A stretch of DNA of 64,000 bases from Amycolatopsis pretoriensis (lineage in GTDB: Bacteria; Actinomycetota; Actinomycetes; Mycobacteriales; Pseudonocardiaceae). Location of the stretch: contig NZ_FNUJ01000011.1 in NCBI RefSeq assembly GCF_900107925.1, positions 186,001 to 250,000 on the forward strand, read 5' to 3'. The translations under genes were made by a program, and so were the position numbers. Below the pieces are notes generated by a model. It was not told the origin of the DNA. It saw nothing but the letters and a program-made list of their open reading frames with translations, and ran no database searches. The first letter of the stretch is position 1. Each line of letters begins with the position of its first letter. Below are positions 9,102 through 17,256 of this stretch, piece after piece.

Positions 9102-10253
9102 GTGAGTTCTCCTGACCCGGCGACCCCGGCACTCGACCTCGCCGCCCGCTACCAGCGAGGCGACTTCCTCTTCACGACGGCCCAGCGCGCACTCCTCGCG
9201 CAGGGCACGCTCCGGACCGTCACGGACACGGACCCGCGGCAGCTCGCCGCGGCGATCCCCGGCGTCCTGGCTTCGACCGGAGCCCCGCTGGCCGTCGGCG
9301 TCCTCCCGTTCGACACCGGGCCCGACACGAAGGTGCCGGGCCACCTCGTCGTGCCCCGGACCGTCCACCGCTCCGAAGGTGCGCCCCTGCTCACCCGTGA
9401 GGTCCTGCCGGCGCCCGTGGGGGTGCGCGCGGTTCCGTCGCCCGCGCAGCACATGGCCTCCGTGCAAGCCGCCGTGCACGCGCTGGGTGAGCGTGACCTG
9501 CGGAAAGCCGTCCTGGCTCGTGCGCTGGACCTCGAGTTCGCCTCGCCGGTGCCCGCCGAGCGCGTCGTGCGCAACCTGGCGGTCGGCAACCCCCGGCACT
9601 TCACGTACGCGGCCGAGCTGCCCGGCGGCCGCACGCTCGTCGGCGCCACGCCCGAGCTGCTGCTGCGCCGGACCGGCCGCACGGTGTTCTCGTCACCGCA
9701 CGCGGGCTCGATGCCGCGTTCGGCCGACCCGGCCACCGACCGCGCCAACGGCGAGGCGCTGCGGACGTCGCGCAAGGACCAGCTGGAGCACGCGGTGGTG
9801 ATCGACTACCTGGTCGAGGCGCTGCGGCCGTTCTGCCGGACCCTCGAAGTCCCGGCCGAGCCGGAGCTGGTGACGACCCCGGCGATCTGGCACCTGCGCA
9901 CGCCGATCACGGGCGAGCTGGCCGACCCGGACGTCACGGCGCTGGACCTGGCGGCGGCCCTGCACCCGACGCCGGCGATCTGCGGCACCCCGACCGAGGG
10001 CGCGCGCGAGCTGGTCCAGGAACTGGAGCCGTTCGACCGCGACTACTACGCGGGAGCGGTCGGCTGGGTCGACGCGGCGGGCGACGGCGAGTGGGCAGTG
10101 GCGATCCGCTGCGCCGAGATCGCCTCGACGTCGATGAGGCTGTACGCGGGCGGCGGCATCGTGGCGGCGTCCGAGCCGCAGGTGGAGCTGGACGAGACGA
10201 CGGCGAAGTTCCGGACGCTCCTGGCGGCGATGGGCCTGGAGGACAGCGTCTAG
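9102..10253 (+). CDS. Isochorismate synthase
   Basis: A 383-residue chorismate-utilising enzyme (DhbC/EntC type) that converts chorismate to isochorismate, the first step towards 2,3-dihydroxybenzoate siderophores or salicylate. Conserved blocks are present: the lysine region RDLRKAVLARALDLEF, the HLRTPITG loop, LHPTPAICGTPTEGA, and the Mg-binding FDRDYYAGAVGWVDAAGDGEWAVAIRCA stretch. GTG start. The expected DHB partners (entA/entB/entE) are not here; the convergent gene is a phosphopantetheinyl transferase, also used in siderophore assembly. No IdeR-type iron box was seen in the short upstream gap. Confidence 0.9.
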   Translation: MSSPDPATPALDLAARYQRGDFLFTTAQRALLAQGTLRTVTDTDPRQLAAAIPGVLASTGAPLAVGVLPFDTGPDTKVPGHLVVPRTVHRSEGAPLLTREVLPAPVGVRAVPSPAQHMASVQAAVHALGERDLRKAVLARALDLEFASPVPAERVVRNLAVGNPRHFTYAAELPGGRTLVGATPELLLRRTGRTVFSSPHAGSMPRSADPATDRANGEALRTSRKDQLEHAVVIDYLVEALRPFCRTLEVPAEPELVTTPAIWHLRTPITGELADPDVTALDLAAALHPTPAICGTPTEGARELVQELEPFDRDYYAGAVGWVDAAGDGEWAVAIRCAEIASTSMRLYAGGGIVAASEPQVELDETTAKFRTLLAAMGLEDSV

Positions 10254-10936
10254 GGGGCCCAGAGTTCCTCGGTCACCGACAGCTCGTCGGTGGTCAGGAC
10301 GGCGATGGCCGCCCGGTAGCCGTCGGAGGCCTTCAGGTCCACCAGCCGCGTGCGGGCCGGGTCGAGGGCCGCCTCGCCCGACTCCACCAGCCGGGCCGGC
10401 TCGTCGAAGCGGGAGAACGTGATGCTCTTCAGCGGGATGCGCAGGCCCTTGCCGGTGGCCTTCATCACCGCTTCCTTGCGCGTCCAGTAGATGAAGAACG
10501 CGTTCGCCTTCTCCGCGTCGGTCAAGCCGGTCAGGTGGGCCGTCTCGGCCGGGCTCAGGGCGTACTCGATCAGGCCGTCGTCGGCTTTGCGGGTCGCGGT
10601 CTCGACGTCCAGGCCGACCGGGACCGCCGGGGTCGCCGCGACGCCGATCAGGTCGCCCGAGTGCGAGATCGACAGCGTCAGATCGGCGCCCGGGACGTGT
10701 GGCCGGCCGTGCTGTTTGCCGCAGTCTTCGCAGGTCGCGTCGAACTTCACCGCCTCGACCGCCCGGCCCAGCCGCTCGGCCGCGACCGTCTTGGCCAGCA
10801 CGCGGCCGGTCAGGAACCGGCGCTTGTCCGCGTCCTGCCGGTACGCCTCGAACCGGCCTTGCTCGACGTCGTCCAGCAGGCGCAGGAAGCGTTCTTCGGC
10901 GGGCAGCGGGGACGACCAGCGGACCACGATCTCCAT
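10250..10936 (-). CDS. 4'-phosphopantetheinyl transferase (Sfp type)
   Basis: A 228-residue enzyme that loads the phosphopantetheine arm of CoA onto carrier proteins of peptide and polyketide synthases. Signatures: LTLSISHSGDLIGVA, the Mg site VGLDVE, and FFIYWTRKEAVMKATGKGL. I start it at the ATG 10934-10936 behind GGAGG; a GTG one codon earlier is equally possible. It has a CEDCGKQHGRPH cysteine cluster common in actinobacterial Sfp-type enzymes. Its stop shares a CTAG with the convergent isochorismate synthase stop, a 4-bp overlap. Confidence 0.9.
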   Translation of the reverse strand: MEIVVRWSSPLPAEERFLRLLDDVEQGRFEAYRQDADKRRFLTGRVLAKTVAAERLGRAVEAVKFDATCEDCGKQHGRPHVPGADLTLSISHSGDLIGVAATPAVPVGLDVETATRKADDGLIEYALSPAETAHLTGLTDAEKANAFFIYWTRKEAVMKATGKGLRIPLKSITFSRFDEPARLVESGEAALDPARTRLVDLKASDGYRAAIAVLTTDELSVTEELWAP

Positions 10937-11026
10937 CACGCCTCCGATCCTCCCGGGCGCCGGAGCGGTTGTCACGATTTCGTGGAGAGGTCTGGGGTAA
11001 TCACGTCGGTAGGAGGTACCCTGAGA

Positions 11027-11042
11027 CTAAGCAAGCGCTTAG
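11027..11042. promoter_or_regulatory. Candidate TetR-family operator before acyl-CoA dehydrogenase
   Basis: Inverted repeat CTAAGC-AAGC-GCTTAG, 36 bp before the acyl-CoA dehydrogenase ATG. Operators of this kind are typical of TetR regulators of fatty-acid and acyl-CoA genes in actinobacteria; the binder is not identified here. Confidence 0.45.
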
Positions 11043-11077
11043 CCAGTGGCAGTGTTGGTCGGAGGAGCAGCTCACCC

Positions 11078-12247
11078 ATGGACTTTTCTCTCAGCACCGA
11101 AGAACGGGAAGTGCGCGACTGGGTCCGCACGTTCGTCCAGCGGGAGCTGATCCCGCTCGAGCAGGAGGTCCTCCGGCGCGAGCGCGCGCACCAGCCGGGG
11201 TTGACCGGGGAGGAGCTGAAGGACCTTCAGCTCAAGGCGAAGGAGTCCGGCTTCTGGGGCGTCTTCACGCCCGAGGAGTACGGCGGCATGGGCCTGTCCG
11301 CCGTGATGGCCGCGCTGCTCGAAGCCGAGCTCGGCCGCACCTTCGTGCCGTTCCGCTTCGGCGGCGCCGCGGACAACATCCTGTTCCACGCCAACGAAGA
11401 GCAGAAGCAGACCTACCTGCTGCCGACCATCTCGGGCGAGCGCAAGTCGTGCTTCGCGATCACCGAGCCGGGCGCCGGGTCGGACGCCAAGGCCATCCGG
11501 ACCACCGCCCGCAAGGACGGCACCGACTGGATCATCAACGGCGAGAAGACCTTCATCACCGGTGGCAACGAAGCCGACTTCACGATGGTCTTCGCCATCA
11601 CCGACCCGGAGAAGGGCGCGAACGGCGGCGTCACGTGCTTCCTCGTCGACCGTGAGGCCGGCTGGAAGTCCGAGTACATCGACACCATGGGCGAGTGGGG
11701 CCCGGCGTCGCTGATCTTCCAGGACGTCCGCGTCCCGGAAACGCAGATCCTCGGCGAAGAGGGCCGCGGCTTCGAACTCGCCATGCAGTGGATCGGGCAG
11801 GGCCGCTACCTCCTGCCGGCGCGCGCGATCGGTTCGTGCGAACGGCTGATCTCCATGGCCATCGAGCACGCCAACACGCGCGAGACGTTCGGGCAGAAGA
11901 TCGCCGAACGCCAGGCCATCCAGTGGATGATCGCCGACTCCGGGGTCGAGCTGGAAGCGCTGCGGTGGCTCGTGCTCAACGCCGCGTGGCAGGTCGACCA
12001 GGGCGTCGACTCGCGGCACGCGCAGTCGATGGCGAAGCTGTACGGCGGCCAGAAGGCCAACGAAATCGTCGATCGCGTCCTGCAGATCCACGGTGGCATG
12101 GGGTACACGCGGGAGCTGCCGGTCGAGCGGTGGTACCGCGAGCTGCGGCTGCTGCGCATCTACGAAGGCACCGACGAGATCCAGCGCCGCACCATCGCGC
12201 GCAACCTGCTCAAGGGGCACGTGAAGGTCGGCGGCGTCCTGGGCTGA
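11078..12247 (+). CDS. Acyl-CoA dehydrogenase
   Basis: A 389-residue FAD-dependent dehydrogenase that introduces the alpha-beta double bond of acyl-CoA esters. Seen: CFAITEPGAGSDAKAIRTTA (substrate/FAD-binding middle domain), KTFITGGNEADF, GRYLLPARAIG, and the C-terminal IHGGMGYTRELPVERWYRELRLLRIYEGTDEIQR. The catalytic glutamate is most likely in YEGTDE. ATG follows GGAGGAG by 10 nt. It is transcribed alone, ending at a strong hairpin. Acyl specificity cannot be read from the sequence. Confidence 0.92.
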   Translation: MDFSLSTEEREVRDWVRTFVQRELIPLEQEVLRRERAHQPGLTGEELKDLQLKAKESGFWGVFTPEEYGGMGLSAVMAALLEAELGRTFVPFRFGGAADNILFHANEEQKQTYLLPTISGERKSCFAITEPGAGSDAKAIRTTARKDGTDWIINGEKTFITGGNEADFTMVFAITDPEKGANGGVTCFLVDREAGWKSEYIDTMGEWGPASLIFQDVRVPETQILGEEGRGFELAMQWIGQGRYLLPARAIGSCERLISMAIEHANTRETFGQKIAERQAIQWMIADSGVELEALRWLVLNAAWQVDQGVDSRHAQSMAKLYGGQKANEIVDRVLQIHGGMGYTRELPVERWYRELRLLRIYEGTDEIQRRTIARNLLKGHVKVGGVLG

Positions 12248-12267
12248 GTCCCCCGGAAACGCGTGAA

Positions 12268-12303
12268 GCCGTCAAGGCCGCCCTCTCCGGCGGCCTTGAC
12301 GGC
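12268..12303. terminator. Bidirectional terminator
   Basis: A perfect 15-bp stem (GCCGTCAAGGCCGCC and its complement) with a 6-nt loop, between the convergent acyl-CoA dehydrogenase and the small unknown gene at 12322. Confidence 0.85.
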
Positions 12304-12321
12304 TGTTCGGCTGCGTGCTGC

Positions 12322-12642
12322 TTACTGCTTGTTGCGAATGGCGATCGGGACGCCCGCGAGGTCCTCTTCGTTGCACAGGAGCTTCACGTCGTAGTACGGC
12401 GAACCCTGACGGTCGTCGTAGTCGAGGTGAATGGCCAGGACGTCGAGCGGCTCGCCGAGCCACTCCTGAGCCTGCCGTAGCCACGCGGAGCACCGCTCCA
12501 GAGCGGTGGGGAGATCGTCATCACGGAACTCGACGGGGCGATAGGGGACATCCTGCACCTGATCGCGGGGGTGTGCCGGCGCCGGGAGGCCCGGCGCGAG
12601 ACCCGAGTCGTCCAGTTCCAGTTGGATCGTTTCCTCAGTCAC
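12322..12642 (-). CDS. Unrecognised 106-residue acidic protein
   Basis: I do not recognise the family. The GTG start (12640-12642) gives VTEETIQLELDDSGLAPGLPAPAHPRDQVQDVPYRP... with a second half LERCSAWLRQAQEWLGEPLDVLAIHLDYDD. It has no signal peptide or membrane segment and is acidic. The reading frame has the GC-rich third positions of a real gene and ends just before a bidirectional terminator. Longer in-frame extension to 12738 lacks coding character. Confidence 0.6.
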   Translation of the reverse strand: MTEETIQLELDDSGLAPGLPAPAHPRDQVQDVPYRPVEFRDDDLPTALERCSAWLRQAQEWLGEPLDVLAIHLDYDDRQGSPYYDVKLLCNEEDLAGVPIAIRNKQ

Positions 12643-12700
12643 CCTTCGAGCGTCCCCCACGCACGCCGTCTGGGCAAGGCGTACACAGGTAAAAGCGCCG

Positions 12701-13342
12701 CTAAACGGACATGCCCCACTCTTTCGCGACGATTTCACGGCAGCGTCGCAAGTCGGCTACACCGGGCTGCGACGTGCAGCCCAGCGCCCGCGAGACCAGC
12801 TCCGCGTAGTGCTCGGCGAGCTGGTCCAGCGCCAGCGGTCCGCGCGGCGAATACCACCGGGCGACCCCACTGCACATTTCCAGCAGCGCGAGCCGGGTCA
12901 CCGCCGGGTGTTCGGTGTGGAACACCCCGGCCGCGACGCCTTCTTCGATCGCCGCCGCCCACAGGTTCTCGTACGCGTCCCGCAGCGCCACCACGGGTTC
13001 GCGCGCGGCCGGCGACAGCACGTCGACTTCGTTGTCCACCACCCGGGTTTCCGCCGGGCCGACCGCGTGCGCGAGCACGTGCAACGCGACCAGGGTGCGC
13101 AGCCGGTGCACCGGGTCCGCGCTGCCGGCCGTCGCTTCGCGCGCGGCGTCCAGCAGGCGGTTCAGCGCCGTGTGCATGATCTCCGCGAGCAGATCTTCCT
13201 TGGTGCCCATGTAGTGGTACAGGCTCGCCGACGAGAGTTCGGCCTCCTGCGCCAGATCCCGGATGCCGGTGCCGTGGAAACCCTTGGTGGCGAACAGCTT
13301 CACGGCTGCCGCGCGGACGCGTTCCCGGCTGGTCACAGCCAT
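12701..13342 (-). CDS. TetR/AcrR family regulator of the acyl-CoA operon
   Basis: A 213-residue repressor. The N-terminal helix-turn-helix is clear (RERVRAAAVKLFATKGFHGTGIRDLAQEAELSSASLYHYMGTKEDLL). The C-terminal domain resembles that of KstR2-like regulators, which sense acyl-CoA esters. The ATG lies within the last codons of the upstream ligase gene (10-bp overlap), so it is the last gene of the ECH / ligase / TetR operon and probably regulates it, perhaps through the TCGA palindrome in front of the operon. Confidence 0.85.
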   Translation of the reverse strand: MAVTSRERVRAAAVKLFATKGFHGTGIRDLAQEAELSSASLYHYMGTKEDLLAEIMHTALNRLLDAAREATAGSADPVHRLRTLVALHVLAHAVGPAETRVVDNEVDVLSPAAREPVVALRDAYENLWAAAIEEGVAAGVFHTEHPAVTRLALLEMCSGVARWYSPRGPLALDQLAEHYAELVSRALGCTSQPGVADLRRCREIVAKEWGMSV

Positions 13343-14883
13343 TCCGCCGCCTTCGCGTCCCACGACCCGGCGCGCGGGTCGGCCACCTTGCGCAGCTCGC
13401 CCTTGGCGACGCGCTCCGACGGCGTCATCGGCAGTTCGCCGGCGAAGGCCCAGAACCGCGGAACCTTGAAGTACGCCAGCTTTTCCGCGCAGAACTCCGC
13501 CAGCGCGGCGGGTTCCGGGCGCTCGCCGTCGCACACGACGTACGCCTTGATCTCCTCGCCGCGCAGCTCGTCCGGCACCGCGACGACCGCGGCCAGTTTG
13601 ACCGCGGGGTGCAGCAGCAGGGCGCGCTCGACCTCGTCCGCGGACACGTTCTCGCCGCTGCGGCGGATCATGTCCTTGGTGCGGCCGACGTAGTAGACGC
13701 GGCCGGTGTCGTCCATGCGGGCGAGGTCGCCGGTGTGGAACCAGCCGTTCTCGAACGCTTTCGCCGTCGCGGCCGGGTCTTCGTGGTAGCCGTGCATCAG
13801 GCCGATCCCGCGGATCAGCAGCTCGCCGGTTTCCCCGCGCGGCAGCGGCTTCCCGTCGGCGCCGGCGATCATCGCCTCGCGGTCGCGGCTCGGCCGGCCG
13901 ATGCAGCCGGTGCCGACGGTCTCGTCGTGGTCGGCGGCGGTCATCCGGATGTCGCCGCCGGTTTCGGTCATCCCGAACGCCTCGTACCACGGCACGCCCC
14001 AGCGTCGTTCGAGTTCGGCGTGCAGCTCGTGCGGGATCGCGGACGCGCAGATCGCGCGCACTTTGTGGTCACGGTCGGCTTCGGACGGTTTCTGGCGCAG
14101 CAGCAGCGTCGGCATCAGGCCGAGGCAGTAGAACCACGTGACACGGTGCTCGCGGACCTTCGCCCAGAAAGTGCTGGGGTGGAAGCGGTCCAGCACGACG
14201 AGGGTGGCGCCGGCGGCGAGTCCCAACGCGACGTTCCACTGTGGATCGATGTAGTGGAACGGCTGCGCGGTTAGCATGACGTCGTCTTCGCCGACGGCGG
14301 GGAAGTCGGTCGCCAGGCCGACGGCGAGGGTCGTCCAGTACCGGTTCGGCAAGACGCAGCCCTTGGGCGCGCCGGTGGTACCGGACGTGTACTGGATGTT
14401 GACCGGCAGTTCCGGCACCGGCGTGAAGCCCGAGCTTTCACGTGAAAGCTCGGCGCCCAGGTCGGAGCTTTCACGTGAAAGCTCCGCGGGGGTGATCACC
14501 TCGGCCGCGCCGATGCGGCCCAGGAGGCCGGTGAACTCTTCGGCGGCGACGACCAGTTTCGCGCCGGAGTGACGGAGGACGTGGGCGCCGTCGAACTCCT
14601 GGTAGTTCGTGTTGACCGGGACCAGCATCGCGCCGATCTTCGCCAGCGCCAGCCACGTCAGCGGGAACTCCGGCTGGTTGCGCAGCATCACCGCGACCCG
14701 GTCACCCGGCACGATTCCGCGTTCGGTCAGCGCGGCGGCGATCCGGGAGCTTTCGCGGTCGACCTCGGCGAAGGTGAAGCGCTGGTCGTGTTCGTCGAAG
14801 ATCCACGCCGTGCGGTCCGGCCACAGCTGCGCGGCCCGCGTGACGAGCTGGTCCAGGGTCCCGATGTCGGCGAGCGGGGTCAC
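13333..14883 (-). CDS. AMP-forming acyl-CoA ligase (CaiC-like) with inserted palindrome repeats
   Basis: A 516-residue ANL-family ligase, closest in feel to crotonobetaine/carnitine-CoA ligases. Seen: QYTSGTTGAPKGCVLP, GMTETGGDIR, GWFHTGD, GRTKDMIRRSGENVS and the C-terminal PSERVAKGELRK lysine loop. GTG start overlaps the TGA of the upstream enoyl-CoA hydratase. Odd: between residues about 134 and 155 the protein reads AELSRESSDLGAELSRESSG, encoded by two copies of a 20-bp DNA palindrome in frame. This lies in the variable N-terminal domain before the P-loop and looks like an insertion that the fold tolerates. Confidence 0.9.
   Translation of the reverse strand: MTPLADIGTLDQLVTRAAQLWPDRTAWIFDEHDQRFTFAEVDRESSRIAAALTERGIVPGDRVAVMLRNQPEFPLTWLALAKIGAMLVPVNTNYQEFDGAHVLRHSGAKLVVAAEEFTGLLGRIGAAEVITPAELSRESSDLGAELSRESSGFTPVPELPVNIQYTSGTTGAPKGCVLPNRYWTTLAVGLATDFPAVGEDDVMLTAQPFHYIDPQWNVALGLAAGATLVVLDRFHPSTFWAKVREHRVTWFYCLGLMPTLLLRQKPSEADRDHKVRAICASAIPHELHAELERRWGVPWYEAFGMTETGGDIRMTAADHDETVGTGCIGRPSRDREAMIAGADGKPLPRGETGELLIRGIGLMHGYHEDPAATAKAFENGWFHTGDLARMDDTGRVYYVGRTKDMIRRSGENVSADEVERALLLHPAVKLAAVVAVPDELRGEEIKAYVVCDGERPEPAALAEFCAEKLAYFKVPRFWAFAGELPMTPSERVAKGELRKVADPRAGSWDAKAAEWL
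14431..14452. repeat. Intragenic palindrome, copy 1
   Basis: Core GAGCTTTCACGTGAAAGCTC (20 bp, perfect palindrome, CACGTG centre), extended to 22 bp by matching C/G flanks. It lies inside the CaiC-like ligase gene and encodes ELSRESS in frame. Confidence 0.9.
14464..14485. repeat. Intragenic palindrome, copy 2
   Basis: The same 20-bp core, GAGCTTTCACGTGAAAGCTC, 12 bp beyond copy 1, with G/C flanks. Together the two copies add a repeated ELSRESS peptide to the ligase. Confidence 0.9.
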
Positions 14884-15617
14884 GTCCGGCTCCGGAAGGC
14901 TTCCGTCGACGCGGCGACGGCGGCCGAGGTCTCGGTGATCAGGGCGTGGCTGACTTCGAGTTCGAGCGCCGGCTCGACGTCGATCGGAGTGTCGAGGACG
15001 CGCTTGGCCATCGCCGCGGCCGCGGGCGGGTGTTCCGCGATCCGCTTGGCCCAGCTCAGCGCCTCGGCCCGGAGCTGCTCGGCGGGGACGGCGGCGTTGA
15101 CCATGCCCAGCTCCGCGGCTTTCCGGCCGTCGAAGCGCTCGCCGAGCAGCAGGAGCTCCTTCGCCTTCAGCGGTCCGACGAGTAGCGGCAGCAGCCGCGA
15201 AGCCGCGCCGGTGACGCTCAGGCCCAGCGAGACCTCGGGGAACGCGAAGACGGCGTCTTCGGCGGCCAGGATCAGGTCGCAGCCGAGCGCGAACTCCGCG
15301 CCGGCGCCGATCGCGTAGCCGTGCACCGCCGCGATCACCGGCTGGCGCAGCCCGCGCAGCCGCCGCGTGACGTCCTGGAGCCGGTCCAGCCGCGTCCGTG
15401 AGTCACCCGCGGGGGTGGGTTCCTTGAGGTCGTGGCCGGCGCAGAAGGCCCGTCCGTTCCCGGACAGGACGACGACGCGGGCATCACTGCGCGCGGCGGC
15501 GTCGAGGGCGGTGAGGAAGTCGTCGACCAGCACGGCGGCGACCGCGTTCAGCCGCTCGGGCCGGTTCAGCCGGATGTGCGCGATGCCGTCCTCGACGGCG
15601 AAGTCCACGGTGGGCAT
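14880..15617 (-). CDS. Enoyl-CoA hydratase/isomerase family protein
   Basis: A 245-residue crotonase-fold enzyme, first gene of the operon with the ligase and TetR genes. Seen: IRLNRPERLNAV, the oxyanion-hole segment GNGRAFCAGHDLKE, and the second oxyanion segment AAVHGYAIGAGAEFALGCDLILAAEDAVFAFPEVSLGL. The second catalytic glutamate position (PEVSLG) is kept. ATG 15615-15617, no strong ribosome site. With the ligase it would activate and hydrate an unsaturated acid. Substrate unknown. Confidence 0.9.
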   Translation of the reverse strand: MPTVDFAVEDGIAHIRLNRPERLNAVAAVLVDDFLTALDAAARSDARVVVLSGNGRAFCAGHDLKEPTPAGDSRTRLDRLQDVTRRLRGLRQPVIAAVHGYAIGAGAEFALGCDLILAAEDAVFAFPEVSLGLSVTGAASRLLPLLVGPLKAKELLLLGERFDGRKAAELGMVNAAVPAEQLRAEALSWAKRIAEHPPAAAAMAKRVLDTPIDVEPALELEVSHALITETSAAVAASTEAFRSRT

Positions 15618-15635
15618 GAGGGCGATGCTAGACGT

Positions 15636-15651
15636 TCGATCGATCGATCGA
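15636..15651. promoter_or_regulatory. Divergent promoter palindrome (four TCGA units)
   Basis: Four tandem TCGA tetramers form a perfect 16-bp palindrome in the 48-bp gap between the enoyl-CoA hydratase operon and the amidohydrolase gene. It is a good candidate operator for the TetR regulator encoded at the end of the operon, but binding is inferred only from position and symmetry. Confidence 0.4.
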
Positions 15652-15665
15652 TAGCCTCGGAACTC

Positions 15666-17255
15666 ATGCAGGTCGACACGGTCTACGAGAACGCCACGGT
15701 CTGGACGGGCGCGGGCATGACCAGCGCCCTCGCCGTCCTGCACGGCCGGGTGGTCGCGCTCGGCGACGACGCCCGCTCGCTCTCGGCTCGTTCGCGAGTC
15801 GACCTGGCCGGCGGGTTCGTCGTCCCCGGGTTCCACGACGCCCACAACCACATGGCGTGGTTCGGGATGGGCCTCGACGACGTCGCACTGGGTGGCTGCC
15901 GCAGCGTCGAGGAGGTCTACGACGCCGTCGCCGCGCGCGCCGCGACGCTGCCGGCCGGGAGCTGGGTGGTCGGCAGCGGGTACGACCAGAACAAGCTCGC
16001 CGGCGGGCACCCGGACCGGCACGGCCTCGACCGGGCCGCGCCGGGGATGCTCGTCCGGCTCAAGCACACGTCCGGGCACATGACCGTGGTCAACTCGGCC
16101 GTGCTCGACCAGCTCGACCTCGCCCACGTCCCGGTCGGCGGCGACGTCGTGCTCGACGCCGAGGGCTCGCCGACCGGGCTGCTGCGCGAGCAGGCCCAGC
16201 TGCTGCTGCGGCCGCTCACGTACCCGACCCCCGTCGAGCGGGTCGTGCGCGGGCTCGAGCGGGCGTCCGAGCGGTACCTGTCCGAGGGCATCACCAGCGT
16301 CCAAGAGGCCGGGATCGGTGGCGGCCTGGTCGGCGAGACACCCGCCGAACTGGCCGCCTACCAGCAGGCGCGCGACTCGGGCGTGCTGCGCGTGCGCAGC
16401 ACGGTGATGGTCGCCGCGAGCGTGCTGCACGACCTGCCCGACGACGCCGGCTTCGGCCTCGACCTCGGCCTGCGCACCGGCCTCGGCGACGAGTGGCTGC
16501 GCGTCGGCCCGATGAAGTTGTTCGCCGACGGCTCCCTGGTCGGGCGCACCTGCGCGATGCACGACCCGTTCGACGGCGAGCCGGACAACCGCGGCTACTT
16601 CCAGGTGCCCGAGGACGAGCTCACGGAGACGATCCGCCGCGCCCACGAAGCGGGCTGGCAGATCGCGACGCACGCGATCGGCGACCGCGCGATCACCGTC
16701 GTCCTCGACGCCTACGAAGCCGCGTTGGCCGCTTCGCCGCGTACGGACCACCGGCACCGCATCGAGCACTGCGCGGTGCTTCAGCCCGCGGAGCTGTCCC
16801 GGCTCGCTTCGCTCGGGCTCATCCCGTCACCGCAGGGGCGGTTCGTCAACGAGCTCGGCGACGGCATGCGCGCGGCGCTCGGCGAGGCGCGCGTCCCGTG
16901 GTGCTACCGGCTGCGAAGCGTCCTCGACGCGGGTTGCGTGCTTCCCGCGTCTTCGGACCGGCCCGTCGTGAACGGCGCACCACTGCTCGCGCTGGCCGAC
17001 ATGGTGCGTCGGCGCACGGCGTCAGGCGCGCCCTTCGCACCCGAAGAGGCGCTGACGCCGGAGCAGGCGTTGCGCGCGTACACGTACGGCTCGGCGTACG
17101 CGACCTTCGCCGAGCGTGACCTGGGCACGCTCGAACCCGGGAAGCTCGCCGACTTCGCCGTGCTGTCCGGTTCACCCCTGGACGAGTCCGCTTTGGACGA
17201 CCTCGCCGTGCAAGGCACCGCCGTCGGCGGCGAACTGCATTATCAAGCGCGATGA
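15666..17255 (+). CDS. YtcJ-like amidohydrolase (amidohydrolase family 3)
   Basis: A 529-residue metal-dependent hydrolase. The N-terminal composite domain (VYENATVWTGAGMTSALAVLHGRVVALGD...LAGGFVVPGFHDAHNHM) ends in the HxH metal motif (DAHNH). Later metal or active-site residues appear in GPMKLFADGSLVGRT, TIRRAHEAGWQIATHAIGDRAI, RIEHCAVLQP and LPASSDRPVV. The C-terminal GTLEPGKLADFAVLSGSP closes the barrel-associated beta domain. Typical of YtcJ proteins, whose substrates (amides, carbamates, formamides) vary. It diverges from the acyl-CoA operon with only 48 bp between them. Confidence 0.9.
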   Translation: MQVDTVYENATVWTGAGMTSALAVLHGRVVALGDDARSLSARSRVDLAGGFVVPGFHDAHNHMAWFGMGLDDVALGGCRSVEEVYDAVAARAATLPAGSWVVGSGYDQNKLAGGHPDRHGLDRAAPGMLVRLKHTSGHMTVVNSAVLDQLDLAHVPVGGDVVLDAEGSPTGLLREQAQLLLRPLTYPTPVERVVRGLERASERYLSEGITSVQEAGIGGGLVGETPAELAAYQQARDSGVLRVRSTVMVAASVLHDLPDDAGFGLDLGLRTGLGDEWLRVGPMKLFADGSLVGRTCAMHDPFDGEPDNRGYFQVPEDELTETIRRAHEAGWQIATHAIGDRAITVVLDAYEAALAASPRTDHRHRIEHCAVLQPAELSRLASLGLIPSPQGRFVNELGDGMRAALGEARVPWCYRLRSVLDAGCVLPASSDRPVVNGAPLLALADMVRRRTASGAPFAPEEALTPEQALRAYTYGSAYATFAERDLGTLEPGKLADFAVLSGSPLDESALDDLAVQGTAVGGELHYQAR

Positions 17256-17256
17256 C

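Noticed and set aside
9102..10936. Siderophore biosynthetic cluster
   Set aside because: Isochorismate synthase and phosphopantetheinyl transferase fit siderophore work, but no DHB ligase, peptide synthetase or transporter is present and no iron box was seen.
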